In this document: piece by piece, positions 1 through 8,522 of the stretch
How the letters are laid out: each line of letters opens with the position of its first letter
Position numbering within the stretch: position 1 is the first letter of the stretch
DNA from: Oscillospiraceae bacterium
GTDB lineage: Bacteria; Bacillota; Clostridia; Oscillospirales; Oscillospiraceae
Assembly: GCA_018053145.1 (NCBI GenBank)
Contig: JAGPMA010000019.1
Span: forward strand, 1-39,638
Direction of reading: 5' to 3'
DNA: 39,638 nt
Program-made: the position numbers and the translations under genes
Notes under the pieces: generated by a model
The model's database searches: none
What the model saw: only the letters and a program-made list of their open reading frames with translations
Told to the model about the DNA's origin: nothing

Positions 1-1266
1 ATTTGATTTTGTACAGGGCGGAGTCCTTACGCCAAAGCTGCGAACATCAACTTCGACAGGCTCGTCAATAATTCTGGGAACCATATGTCTTGGAAGAACA
101 ACTCTGGGATTTGAGCAGGGCTTTCCGTCCGAATTGAGAGTGTGCTCCCAAACAAGACAGGTCGCGTTCGGTACGCCCTGTAAATTTAAAAATATAAGCG
201 GCTCCGACGGCTGAATAAATATCTTTTCGTACTGCGGGGATACTCCGTAGCTTTTGATGTTATCTACCCGTAAAAACCATCCGCATTCTGCATCCTTCAC
301 AACCAGCTTTTTGCTCTCGTTCTGTATTGCCGGATGGCAAAGTGCCATATCATCCGTTACAGGACGAAGCTCGCAGGTTTCATCAAGCTTGATATATGAT
401 TTTTCGTTGCTAAGGGTGTTTCGAGATAGGATAATTCTTCCATCAATTTCTCTGTGAACATCCTCCAGCATTTCACTTTTTCCGCTACCGGACGCACCCT
501 CGTGCATAATTACGATTTCGTTGTCATAGGGAGTGATGACTTTAACAACTGACGCGTGCGCTGTAATCCAGCCCTCTAGCTCACCAATGTTGAGAAGCAT
601 TCCATAAATACCCTTTTTGGCGCTTGGCCCGGGGTACAAATTGTATGCAAATATCTCGTGAGTGTCCTTAAGGCGATTGTGTACAACAATTTGCTTGCCA
701 TTAAAAGATGTGTGCCTGAACGGCGGGGCAAGAAAAACAAAGCCCTTTACGCTAAAATTATCTTCAAGCTCATCATAGTTGAGAAGGGCCTGCATATTAG
801 CAAGAGAATATGCAAAGAAAGCGGCGTTTCGCGGGGATATTAGCAGCGCATTATAGCCGTATACTTCGTCACCGGCTTTGAAGGGCATCGCAATTAAATC
901 CTGAGCTTTCAGCCATTCAAAAGTGTCTGTTCTCAGAGACTCAAAATCCTTGTCGTATACATCGCTGTATCGGGGTTTGTCAGTGGGGGAATCATCGGAG
1001 ACCAAAAGGCAATCGGGGTCACGCTTGCGCATATAGTCCTCTGGATAATTGACAGCAACTCCGTTTTTACAGCGTGTGACAGTCGCTTCGCAAACTTCAC
1101 CAAGATTTTCAATTTCATAGCTAACCTGAAAAACATCAGCTCCCGTATTTCCGAAGGAAAGGTCATAGAGCTCTCCTCTTGTTTTTGGAATGGTCAGACT
1201 TTTACAGTTTTCCAGTATTTTAATCACATCGTCAGGGAGAGAGAACTTTTTAATATTTTCTTTCAC
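1..1266 (-). CDS. P-loop, PEP-carboxykinase-like protein (DUF4914-like), C-terminus cut off
   Basis: An open frame runs without a stop from a GTG at 1266 to the window edge, giving 422 codons of an incomplete protein. GGAGG lies 5 bases upstream of the GTG, which decides the start. Residues 254-264 read MHEGASGSGKS, a Walker-A-type loop with the lysine at about 263; this form is seen in PEP carboxykinase/HprK-like nucleotide-binding folds. Just before the cut is a VRTPPCT segment. The overall look matches the uncharacterised DUF4914 family of roughly 600 residues, so about a third is probably missing. The substrate is unknown. The family name is recalled rather than searched; the P-loop is seen directly. 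It appears to be monocistronic, with nearly 600 bases of non-coding DNA upstream. Confidence 0.7.
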   Translation of the reverse strand, partial: MKENIKKFSLPDDVIKILENCKSLTIPKTRGELYDLSFGNTGADVFQVSYEIENLGEVCEATVTRCKNGVAVNYPEDYMRKRDPDCLLVSDDSPTDKPRYSDVYDKDFESLRTDTFEWLKAQDLIAMPFKAGDEVYGYNALLISPRNAAFFAYSLANMQALLNYDELEDNFSVKGFVFLAPPFRHTSFNGKQIVVHNRLKDTHEIFAYNLYPGPSAKKGIYGMLLNIGELEGWITAHASVVKVITPYDNEIVIMHEGASGSGKSEMLEDVHREIDGRIILSRNTLSNEKSYIKLDETCELRPVTDDMALCHPAIQNESKKLVVKDAECGWFLRVDNIKSYGVSPQYEKIFIQPSEPLIFLNLQGVPNATCLVWEHTLNSDGKPCSNPRVVLPRHMVPRIIDEPVEVDVRSFGVRTPPCTKSN

Positions 1267-1865
1267 AGTAACCTCCAATTTGCTTTACAGCAACATAAGC
1301 CCAAAATACTCCGGTATAAAAAATGACACTTAAGAAATGAAAAGTTGCAAAACATAGGCGAAAAGGATGCGCCCATTAATAAAGAGCCGACAAGCTTTAT
1401 TCGGCACATTATGTGATGTTAGAAATGTATGGAACATCTCGTATTATATCAATTATTTTAGATAATTGTCAATGTATAAATTTTTGTTATCGTCCAACAG
1501 TAATATATGTATAAAAGCCTTGGCGGGGCAGTCATTGAAATAGTGATAGGGCCATTAACAAGCTGGAGCTATGTAAAAAACCAATAATGCAAAACGCTTT
1601 GACAAAGGTGGATTTATATGGTACAAAATATACATCTTGATATGAAAGGACATTTTATAAATGCTTGATCCAATCTATCGCTAATTATCAAATTAAAAAT
1701 ATTGACGACGGCTATCAAGAATAGCCTTTGTTTGTTATACGTTTGAATAATAGTGAATAGTGGGAAAGCTGTGTGAAAAGCCTTTGTGCTGCACACTGAC
1801 TTGGTGTGCTTTTTTTATGGCTTTAGAACCGCAACTCACATAAAATTATGAATTGAGGTTTTATT
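1267..1865. other. Non-coding stretch between divergent genes
   Basis: About 600 AT-rich bases without a convincing gene. It contains a small hairpin at 1386-1405 (GCCGA/TCGGC), a second at 1710-1726 (GGCTAT/ATAGCC) followed by TTTGTTTG, and a T-tailed hairpin at 1791-1817. A 16-codon reading frame at 1618-1668 has a GGTGG upstream but no recognisable product. A small RNA or leader transcript is possible, but no strong promoter was found. Confidence 0.4.
1791..1817 (+). terminator. Intrinsic terminator-like hairpin
   Basis: GCACAC, a 7-base loop, GTGTGC and then seven T. It stands just upstream of the Cys-rich gene at 1866, so it may end a short upstream transcript or act in that gene's leader. 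Confidence 0.5.
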
Positions 1866-2423
1866 ATGTTTGATATACGAAAAATACAAGAGCAAGTAAT
1901 TTGTGGGGCTGTAAAGGCTGCCAGTGACGAGGCTACTGCCCTAGAGGTCGTTTTCGGCGAGCACAAACAAGCATCCGCACAGGACGATGCGGCATGGGTG
2001 AAGTCCACAATGAACAGATTGGAAAACCGCTTTGACAAGGCAGCTGTTAAGCAGATTAGAATGAGCTGTCAGTGTGAATATGGCATGGAGGAAAGGCTTC
2101 AACTATTAAATGAACTGCTTGAATCAGCTGCCAATCTGGAAGAATTTGCAAATCAAGACAAGGCAAAAGCGGCAGGGCTTTTTTGCAAGGAAGGAGAGCT
2201 TTATTTGCAATTTGGTTTCTGCCCGTGTCCGATGCTTGCAACGGTCGATAGATTAGCCACAGATACATGGTGCCAATGTACCACGGGTTATAGCAAGGTC
2301 CTTTTTGAAAAAGCCTTTGGATGTGAGGTATCTGTTGAACTGCAAAAAAGCATTAAAATGGGTGACGATATTTGTCTGATGAAAATCGTTCCGCTGGATT
2401 CTGTTCAAAGCTTTGCTAAATAA
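1866..2423 (+). CDS. Small cysteine-rich protein (DUF6144-like)
   Basis: 185 residues, no signal peptide and no membrane segment, so probably cytoplasmic. It has ten cysteines: C13, a CxC at 68/70, C107, CPC at 119-121, CQC at 136-138, C153 and C170. The paired CxC motifs suggest metal or Fe-S binding. The C-terminal half, WCQC..GYSK.LFEKAFG..V.VEL..SIKMGDD.C, resembles the uncharacterised DUF6144 / 4-vinyl-reductase-like group, in which the Cys-rich part follows a helical N-terminus. That family match is from memory. The ATG follows TTGAGGTTTT, a weak ribosome site. The gene is alone and ends at a strong bidirectional terminator shared with the LysR gene. The function is not known. Confidence 0.75.
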   Translation: MFDIRKIQEQVICGAVKAASDEATALEVVFGEHKQASAQDDAAWVKSTMNRLENRFDKAAVKQIRMSCQCEYGMEERLQLLNELLESAANLEEFANQDKAKAAGLFCKEGELYLQFGFCPCPMLATVDRLATDTWCQCTTGYSKVLFEKAFGCEVSVELQKSIKMGDDICLMKIVPLDSVQSFAK

Positions 2424-2478
2424 CGCTTTTTAATTACTCTGAAAGACAATAATCAAGCGGCCGAAATGTTCGATTTAA

Positions 2479-2517
2479 AAAAGGGCAGCCAAACACATTA
2501 CGTTTGGCTGCCCTTTT
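2479..2517. terminator. Bidirectional intrinsic terminator
   Basis: A perfect 16-base stem (2479-2494 with 2502-2517) and a 7-base loop, with A-rich and T-rich edges on both sides. It separates the convergent Cys-rich gene (+) and LysR gene (-). Confidence 0.9.
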
Positions 2518-2522
2518 GTTGT

Positions 2523-3437
2523 TTACAAGCAAGTGTCGAGCTTTGGCAAAGGCTCAAGCTCAAAATGACGTTTAACGTAATTTCGTAGTGCGGAGATTTG
2601 TTTTTCCTGCTTTACCTTGTGAGGGGTACAGCAAAAAACATATCCGGGTTCCGGCGTAAGCAGCCGATGAAACCTGATGTCGGGGTTAGTGATTTGATGT
2701 GCCATTGCACAGGTAACCGTTGCTATGCCGATGTTTTCTGTCATGGAGTTTACGTAGTTTATGCTGTAATTGGAGGAAACAATAATGTGTGGATTAATGT
2801 TTGTCAGTCTGCAAAAATAATCGAACAATCCACGCAAAGCATTTTGCGGCGAACCGGTTATTATGTTTTCGCTGCTGAGCAATGAAAAATCGATGGGAGC
2901 ATTACCCTCGGCAAGAGGATGGGTTTTGTGCATTGCTGCGTACATATAGCCCTCGGAAAGCAATATAGCATTAAACATAGACTTGTCGATGGGGTTAACG
3001 AGAAACGCCATGTCGATTTCCTTGTTAATCAGCTTCTGTATACAGACAGGCTGGGTGCTTTCCAGTATCTCAATGTTAATCTCCGGATGAAGCTTCTGGT
3101 ATTCAAAGATGAATTCCGCGCTTCCGCTATTAGAAATACCCTGCGCAAAGGCTACAGAAATACACTTTCTGTTGCGTTTCTTTTCCTCCTCGATGAGGGA
3201 CAAGGCGTTTATGTATTTTTCGTTCATTTGGAAAAACACCGGATACAGTGTTTCGCATATCTCTGTTGGGACAGCCCCCTGTTTTGAGCGCTCAAATAAA
3301 AGCAGGTCCAGTTCGTCCTCCAGCGCCTTAATTTGTCTGCTCAGACCCTGCTGAGTAATATATAGTTTTGCGCTCGCCCTAGAAAAATTTTGCTCCTCGT
3401 ATAGAGCTAAAAATGACGCAACAAACTTCATTTGCAA
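2523..3437 (-). CDS. LysR-family transcriptional regulator
   Basis: About 304 residues, the normal LysR length. Residues 1-60 form the winged helix-turn-helix (FSRASAKLYITQQGLSRQIK...LFER); the rest is the two-lobed effector-binding domain. It diverges from the Fe-S flavoprotein/DUF5692-like operon and the gap holds a LysR-type palindrome, so it most likely controls that operon and itself. The start is either TTG at 3437 or ATG at 3431; neither has a strong ribosome site, so the first two residues are uncertain. The inducer cannot be told from sequence. Confidence 0.9.
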   Translation of the reverse strand: MQMKFVASFLALYEEQNFSRASAKLYITQQGLSRQIKALEDELDLLLFERSKQGAVPTEICETLYPVFFQMNEKYINALSLIEEEKKRNRKCISVAFAQGISNSGSAEFIFEYQKLHPEINIEILESTQPVCIQKLINKEIDMAFLVNPIDKSMFNAILLSEGYMYAAMHKTHPLAEGNAPIDFSLLSSENIITGSPQNALRGLFDYFCRLTNINPHIIVSSNYSINYVNSMTENIGIATVTCAMAHQITNPDIRFHRLLTPEPGYVFCCTPHKVKQEKQISALRNYVKRHFELEPLPKLDTCL

Positions 3438-3473
3438 GGTAACTTACCGCCTTCATTGAACTCATCATCATTC

Positions 3474-3490
3474 TACAACAAATTGTTGTA
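3474..3490. promoter_or_regulatory. Candidate LysR operator
   Basis: TACAACAAATTGTTGTA is a 17-base palindrome with one central unpaired base, and it fits the T-N11-A form of LysR recognition sites. A related half-site, TTGTTGT, follows at 3503-3509. It lies between the LysR gene and the operon starting at 3620, upstream of the predicted -35. Confidence 0.65.
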
Positions 3491-3509
3491 GTTGTCCACG
3501 ATTTGTTGT

Positions 3510-3538
3510 TTTACCTGTACAAAAAATGGTGATAGAAT
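3510..3538 (+). promoter_or_regulatory. Predicted promoter of the flavoprotein operon
   Basis: TTTACC (3510-3515), 17 bases, then TAGAAT (3533-3538). The weak -35 next to a LysR palindrome is typical of an activator-dependent promoter. Confidence 0.5.
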
Positions 3539-3619
3539 TAATTCTATTATGGAGATATTATGCGAGAATTCGTGATAAAATTAACAAACAAGCGCGCAAA
3601 TTCTAGGCGGAGGAGAAAC

Positions 3620-6301
3620 ATGGCTGGAAGAAAGAGAATAATTAAGCTTGCAAAGAAAATCAGCGGAGCAACGGCACTGATGGTCAAAATCGATGAAAAC
3701 GCTCCGGAGTACTATGTGTTGGATTGCATAGTGACTGATGAAATGGCCGATGTCGGCCTTGCAATGGAGCTGAGGAAAACCCAAACTATCCCACAGCTTG
3801 CAAAAAAATGCGGTAAATCGCTCGAGGAAACCGAGAGGCTTGCACGTGAGCTGGCTCAAGTCGGAGCCTGCATTTTCCACGAGGAAAACGGAAAAGATGT
3901 TTTTGAGCTTACTGTATTTGTGCCCGGCGTTATGGAAAAGACAGTCGAAAATAAGGAGCTTTGCGAGAAATATCCTGCAATCCCAAAAGCCTTTGAGGAA
4001 TATGCCAGACTTCGCGGCGCAATGCTTGCTCCCGGAATGCCGGTTGGACTCGGACCCATGAGAGTAATTCCTATACAGTCTTCCATTGATGGCGACAGCC
4101 ACAGCATAAGTTTCGAACAGGTTTCAACAATCCTTAACAACGCAAAGCGTTTTGCGGTTGCGGACTGCACCTGCCGACGTTCCAGAAGACTTTTAGGACA
4201 GGGCTGCGGTCATCTTGAGCAGGATATGTGCATCCAACTGGATACGGGAGCCGAGTATTACATACGCACAGGCAGGGCAAGGGAATGCACGCGTGAGGAG
4301 GCCTTTGAGGTCATCCGCAAAGCCGAGGAAAATGGGCTTATGCACTCGATTCCAAACATTGACAACGGCGTAACCCACGCGGTTTGCAATTGCTGCGCGT
4401 GCGGCTGTTATTCCATGCGTAACGCGATTATGTTCAATTCCCCCGATATGATACGCTCAAACTATATATCCGAGGTGAACACCGAAAACTGCGTTGCCTG
4501 CGGACAGTGCGTAGAAAACTGCCCGACAAATGCACTTAAGCTCGGACAGAAGCTTTGCAGTACAAAACCGCTTGTCGTTGTGCCGGTCAAAACTGCGCAT
4601 GACCATGTTTTGAGGGAAAAGGATTGGAACGTTAATTACCGAGAAAATCGAAAGAACGTCGTTGAAAGCGGAACAGCCCCGTGTAAAACTGCTTGTCCCG
4701 CACATATAGCGGTTCAGGGCTATATTAAGCTCGCCTCTCAGGGCAAATATCTTGAAGCGCTTGAGCTAATCAAAAAGGAAAATCCGTTTCCTGCGGTCTG
4801 CGGACGTATCTGCCCGCACGCCTGCGAATCCGAATGTACTCGCGGAATGATTGATTCACCGATTGCTATCGACGAAATCAAGAAATTTATTGCCGATAAG
4901 GAGCTGCAGGCGGAAAGTCGTTTTGTACCCGAGAAAAGAAACGATTACGGCAAAAAAATGGCGATTGTCGGTGCAGGCCCGGCAGGACTTTCTTGCGCGT
5001 ATTACCTAGCACTTGATGGCTATAAGGTTACCGTGTTTGAAAAGCAGGAAAAGCTCGGTGGTATGTTGACGCTTGGAATCCCGTCCTTTCGTCTTGAGAA
5101 AGCTGTTGTAAACGCGGAAATCGAAATTCTTAGTAAAATGGGTGTTGAATTCAAGACAGGCGTCGAGGTCGGCAAAGACTTAAGCCTGAATGAGCTGCGA
5201 AACGAGGGCTTCAAAGCAATTTATCTCGCAATCGGGGCGCAGGGCGGACGTAAGCTCGGTATTGAAGGCGAGGAAGCCGAGGGCGTTATCGCGGGGGTTG
5301 AATTTCTCCGAAATGTTAATCTTGGGAGGGAAACAAAGCTTTCCGGCAAGGTCGTTGTTATCGGCGGAGGAAATGTCGCAATTGATGTAGCTCGAACGGC
5401 GACACGCCAAAATGCCGAAACGGTCAGTATGTATTGCCTTGAAAGCGCAAGCGAAATGCCGGCACTAGACGAAGAAATAGAGGAAGCAAGCTCAGAAAAT
5501 ATTTCTATCAACAACGGCTGGGGTCCGAAACGAATTATAACTGAAAACGGCAAGGTGACAGGCGTTGAGTTCCAAAAATGCGTTTCCGTGTTCGAAAACG
5601 GCAAATTCTCCCCGAAATATGATGAAAACGAAACTATCACTGTCCCTGCAGACTATGTTTTACTCTCTGTCGGACAGTCCATCGAATGGGGAGAGCTGCT
5701 TAACGGCAGTAAGGTCGAGCTGGGGCGCGGAAATACAGCGCTTGCAGACAGCTTCACCTATCAGACTGCCGCGCCGGATGTTTTCGTCGGCGGTGATGTC
5801 TTCACAGGCCCGAAATATGCAATTGACGCGATAACGGCCGGTAAGCAGGGCGCAATTTCCATGCACCGCTTTGTGTGGGAGGGGCAGAGTCTTGTTTTTG
5901 GCCGTGACAGGCGCGAATACACTTCGCTCGATAAGGATACTCTTGACGAGAGTGCTCTTACTATCGGCTTTGACAACACACCGCGCCAGAAGGCGGGGCA
6001 CAGTGCGGAGGATAAAAAATCCTTTAAGGACGTCCGAGTAACCTTTACAGAGGAGCAGCTTCGCAAAGAAACCGCACGCTGCCTTGGCTGCGGAGCGGTT
6101 CAGGTGGACACCACGATTTGTGTTGGCTGCGGAATGTGTACGACAAAGTGCAAGTTCGATGCTATAAAGCTTGTCAGGGCTTACAACGCATATGCGACTA
6201 CTTATGAGAAGCTGCCGATAAAAATGGCTCCGAACATGGTTAAGCGAGTTGGCAAAACAGCGGTAACCGCGATAAAAGAAACAATTAACGGTAGCAAATA
6301 G
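3620..6301 (+). CDS. Multi-cluster Fe-S/FAD oxidoreductase (GltD/NfnB-like core)
   Basis: 893 residues from the ATG at 3620, chosen because GGCGGAGGAG sits just upstream; an in-frame ATG at 3560 would add 20 basic residues. Order of parts: an N-terminal domain with Cys-rich segments DCTCRR (about 182-186) and VCNCCACGC (about 255-263); a 4Fe-4S motif CVACGQCVENCP (291-302); a GltD-type Fe-S region CKTACPAHI and CGRICPHACESEC (355-406); an FAD site VGAGPAG (450-456); a pyridine-nucleotide site GGGNVA (582-587); and C-terminal clusters CLGCG (821) and CVGCGMCTTKC (834 onward). The core matches the small subunit of glutamate synthase/NADPH-ferredoxin oxidoreductases. It therefore probably moves electrons between NAD(P)H and a ferredoxin or a membrane partner. 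It is followed after 72 bases by two membrane proteins. The natural substrate is unknown. Confidence 0.85.
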   Translation: MAGRKRIIKLAKKISGATALMVKIDENAPEYYVLDCIVTDEMADVGLAMELRKTQTIPQLAKKCGKSLEETERLARELAQVGACIFHEENGKDVFELTVFVPGVMEKTVENKELCEKYPAIPKAFEEYARLRGAMLAPGMPVGLGPMRVIPIQSSIDGDSHSISFEQVSTILNNAKRFAVADCTCRRSRRLLGQGCGHLEQDMCIQLDTGAEYYIRTGRARECTREEAFEVIRKAEENGLMHSIPNIDNGVTHAVCNCCACGCYSMRNAIMFNSPDMIRSNYISEVNTENCVACGQCVENCPTNALKLGQKLCSTKPLVVVPVKTAHDHVLREKDWNVNYRENRKNVVESGTAPCKTACPAHIAVQGYIKLASQGKYLEALELIKKENPFPAVCGRICPHACESECTRGMIDSPIAIDEIKKFIADKELQAESRFVPEKRNDYGKKMAIVGAGPAGLSCAYYLALDGYKVTVFEKQEKLGGMLTLGIPSFRLEKAVVNAEIEILSKMGVEFKTGVEVGKDLSLNELRNEGFKAIYLAIGAQGGRKLGIEGEEAEGVIAGVEFLRNVNLGRETKLSGKVVVIGGGNVAIDVARTATRQNAETVSMYCLESASEMPALDEEIEEASSENISINNGWGPKRIITENGKVTGVEFQKCVSVFENGKFSPKYDENETITVPADYVLLSVGQSIEWGELLNGSKVELGRGNTALADSFTYQTAAPDVFVGGDVFTGPKYAIDAITAGKQGAISMHRFVWEGQSLVFGRDRREYTSLDKDTLDESALTIGFDNTPRQKAGHSAEDKKSFKDVRVTFTEEQLRKETARCLGCGAVQVDTTICVGCGMCTTKCKFDAIKLVRAYNAYATTYEKLPIKMAPNMVKRVGKTAVTAIKETINGSK

Positions 6302-6373
6302 GGGGAAAAGCATACAGCTTTGTTTTGACTGTGTAACAAATTTAAATTAGTATAGAGAGTGAGAGGAAAAATT

Positions 6374-7294
6374 ATGTTTTTATTTGAAGCAATTCCCTGG
6401 TACGCATGGCTTGCGTGGGTTGGAATTTTGGCTGGACTTATGTTCTTTAATGAGGTAACTCGGTTCAACAAATGGACAGGTCTTGTGTTCTTTGTTGTAT
6501 TGCCGGTTATTCTAACAATTTTCGTTTGGCCGAAAACTTCCGGAATGGATGTCGGCGCACAAACCTCCAATTGGTTTGCGTGGATAAAAACCTATTCTGC
6601 TTTGCTTGGCTGCTACATCGGAATGGGTATGCGCTTTTCCAAGAAAATGCAGGCGACAAAATGGTGTTACACACTTGTGCCGGCAATTTTGGCGCTGAAC
6701 ATAATGGAAGCGGTTGTCCGCGAAGTCGAAGTAATGGGAATGCAGGGAACAATTGATGATATGTTCTACATGGGCGGACCGTGGAACGCAATGAATGCGG
6801 TTGCCGGCATACTCAGCGCAATTACCATCTGCGGTTGGTTTGGCGTTGTAATCAGCAAGGACAAGCACCACAGCTTTGTCTGGCCTGATATGATGTGGTT
6901 CTGGATTATCGCCTATGACCTCTGGAACTTTGCCTATGTCTACAACTGCGTGACTGACCGCGCATTTTATAGCGCCGCGCTCCTCATATCCTGCACAATC
7001 CCCGCGTTCACAATTAAAAAAGGCGCGTGGGCACAGCATCGGGTACATACTCTTGCGCTTTACATGATGCTGATGATGACAATTCCAAATTTCTTTGTTG
7101 ACAGCAAATTTGCTGTGGCTTCTTCGCACAGCCCGACAGCTTATTATGTGGTAAGTATAATAGCTTTGGCCTCTAATGTCGCGGTTGCTGTATATCAAGT
7201 CGTTACGATTATTAAGAATAAAAAGAACCCGCTTAAAGATGATCTTTATTCTCATCACAAGTCATATCAGGCTATAAAGGCTGAGAACATTTAA
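6374..7294 (+). CDS. Polytopic membrane protein, DUF5692-like, first copy
   Basis: 306 residues from the ATG at 6374, which is preceded by AGAGGAA; a GTG at 6359 is also in frame but has no ribosome site. About eight hydrophobic segments are visible, so it is an inner-membrane protein. It is rich in Trp and Tyr. Motifs shared with its neighbour include FNE..R..KW, FVWP.T, KTYSAL.GC, GPWN.MN..AGI, SKD, WPDM.W.WIIAYDLWNFAY.YNC and IKKGAW.QHR. This resembles the uncharacterised DUF5692 family (recalled, not searched). It lies between a Fe-S flavoprotein and its own paralogue, so it may be a membrane partner of that enzyme or a transporter for its substrate. No cofactor motif is obvious beyond a few conserved His, Asp and Trp residues. 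Confidence 0.8.
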   Translation: MFLFEAIPWYAWLAWVGILAGLMFFNEVTRFNKWTGLVFFVVLPVILTIFVWPKTSGMDVGAQTSNWFAWIKTYSALLGCYIGMGMRFSKKMQATKWCYTLVPAILALNIMEAVVREVEVMGMQGTIDDMFYMGGPWNAMNAVAGILSAITICGWFGVVISKDKHHSFVWPDMMWFWIIAYDLWNFAYVYNCVTDRAFYSAALLISCTIPAFTIKKGAWAQHRVHTLALYMMLMMTIPNFFVDSKFAVASSHSPTAYYVVSIIALASNVAVAVYQVVTIIKNKKNPLKDDLYSHHKSYQAIKAENI

Positions 7295-7345
7295 CAGACT
7301 GTTATAAAATGAAATAATGAACATAAATTTAGGGAGGAATTATTT

Positions 7346-8281
7346 ATGGGTGTTTTATACCAAGCAACAAGCCTGAGTGGTTGGGCAATCTGGCTGGCGG
7401 TACTCTTTGCGTTAATGGCGTTCAATGAATTTGGCCGCACAACAAAATGGGGAGGACTGGTGCTCTTCTTTGTCGTTCCGTTGGTACTTACACTTTTTGT
7501 TTGGCCGACAACAGCGGCGATGGGAAATGAATTCGGCACCGGCACGTGGTTTAACTGGGTAAAAACCTATTCGGCGCTGGCAGGCTGCCTCGGCTTCATG
7601 GCAATTCGGTATATACCCGCGCTTGCAAAGAAAAAATGGGCCTTGGCTTTTCCGGCTTTGATTCTGGCTGTCAACATTTTGGAAGCGGCAATCCGTGATT
7701 TTCAGTGCTTTTCATTTGCCGCTTGGGACGGCGCGTTTGTAGATAATCTTTGGGTTATGTCCGGCCCGTGGAATATAATGAACGGCATCGCCGGAATACT
7801 CAACATTGTTGTAATCTGCGGTTGGGCGGGAATTTTCGTATCCAAGGACAGAACAAAGGACATGATATGGCCGGACATGATATGGCCGTGGATTATAGCT
7901 TATGACTTATGGAATTTTGCCTATACCTACAATTGCATTGCCGACCATTCATTCTATTGCGGACTTGCGTTGCTCGTGTCCTGCACAATCCCCGCCTTCT
8001 TCATCAAAAAAGGCGCATGGCTGCAGCATCGTGCGCAGACTTTGGCCTTGTGGGCAATGTTCATTATGACAATACCCTCTTTTGCCGATCGTATAGCTCC
8101 AGTACCCACCACACACAACCCTGTCGCGTTTTTCGTGGTAAGTCTTGTGGCGTTGGCGGCAAACCTTACGCTGGTTATTTATCAGTTTATAAAAATCCGC
8201 AAGAATAAGCTCAATCCGTTAAAGGATGAAATATTCACTGAGACAAAAGCGTACAAGCGTGTGGTTGAAGAAAACAAATAG
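7346..8281 (+). CDS. Polytopic membrane protein, DUF5692-like, second copy
   Basis: 311 residues with a clear GGGAGG ribosome site. By eye it aligns along its whole length with the preceding gene and keeps all the motifs named there, including IIAYDLWNFAY and SCTIPAF.IKKGAW.QHR, so the pair arose by tandem duplication. About eight membrane segments. The 51-base gap and a hairpin after the stop suggest that it is the last gene of the LysR-controlled operon. The two copies differ mainly near the N-terminus and around residues 115-135, which may mean a heteromeric pair or different ligand specificity. The function is not known. Confidence 0.8.
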   Translation: MGVLYQATSLSGWAIWLAVLFALMAFNEFGRTTKWGGLVLFFVVPLVLTLFVWPTTAAMGNEFGTGTWFNWVKTYSALAGCLGFMAIRYIPALAKKKWALAFPALILAVNILEAAIRDFQCFSFAAWDGAFVDNLWVMSGPWNIMNGIAGILNIVVICGWAGIFVSKDRTKDMIWPDMIWPWIIAYDLWNFAYTYNCIADHSFYCGLALLVSCTIPAFFIKKGAWLQHRAQTLALWAMFIMTIPSFADRIAPVPTTHNPVAFFVVSLVALAANLTLVIYQFIKIRKNKLNPLKDEIFTETKAYKRVVEENK

Positions 8282-8285
8282 CGGA

Positions 8286-8319
8286 TTAAAGGAGCACTTG
8301 TAAAATAGTGCTCCTTTAA
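8286..8319 (+). terminator. Hairpin at the end of the flavoprotein/DUF5692 operon
   Basis: A perfect 13-base stem (8286-8298 with 8307-8319) with an 8-base loop, 5 bases after the stop codon. The stem ends in TTTAA, but there is no long T run. Confidence 0.7.
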
Positions 8320-8442
8320 CATATTCAAAACACTGACACATAAAACTACGAGCTGCAATACGGCACAAACAACAATAAGCAACGGGGCGAAGGTATTCGG
8401 CTCGTTGCTTTGTGTTTTATGGCAATTTTTCGTCAATAACTC

Positions 8443-8470
8443 TTGACATATGGGGGATAAGTGTTTTAAT
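8443..8470 (+). promoter_or_regulatory. Predicted promoter of the zinc-binding lipoprotein gene
   Basis: TTGACA (8443-8448), 16 bases, TTTAAT (8465-8470). Confidence 0.65.
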
Positions 8471-8482
8471 GTATAGATGCAA

Positions 8483-8499
8483 ATGCGAATTATTCGCAT
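8483..8499. promoter_or_regulatory. Candidate Zur-type operator
   Basis: ATGCGAATTATTCGCAT is a perfect 7-3-7 inverted repeat placed just after the predicted transcription start of the znuA-like gene. Its shape resembles Fur/Zur boxes of Gram-positive bacteria, and repression by zinc-loaded Zur would fit the product. The regulator is not in this window. Confidence 0.55.
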
Positions 8500-8522
8500 A
8501 TAGAATCGGAGGCGTTATAAAA

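Noticed and set aside
1618-1668. 16-codon frame with a GGTGG upstream
   Set aside because: Too short and without any recognisable feature; no clear promoter.
5660-6313. 217-codon open frame on the - strand
   Set aside because: Antisense to the Fe-S flavoprotein; no start signal and no recognisable product.
6512-7258. 248-codon open frame on the - strand
   Set aside because: Antisense to the first DUF5692-like gene; Cys/His/Arg-rich translation without domain signs.
8412-8522. 37-residue extension of the zinc-binding lipoprotein
   Set aside because: It would be read through the promoter and operator and would bury the lipoprotein signal.
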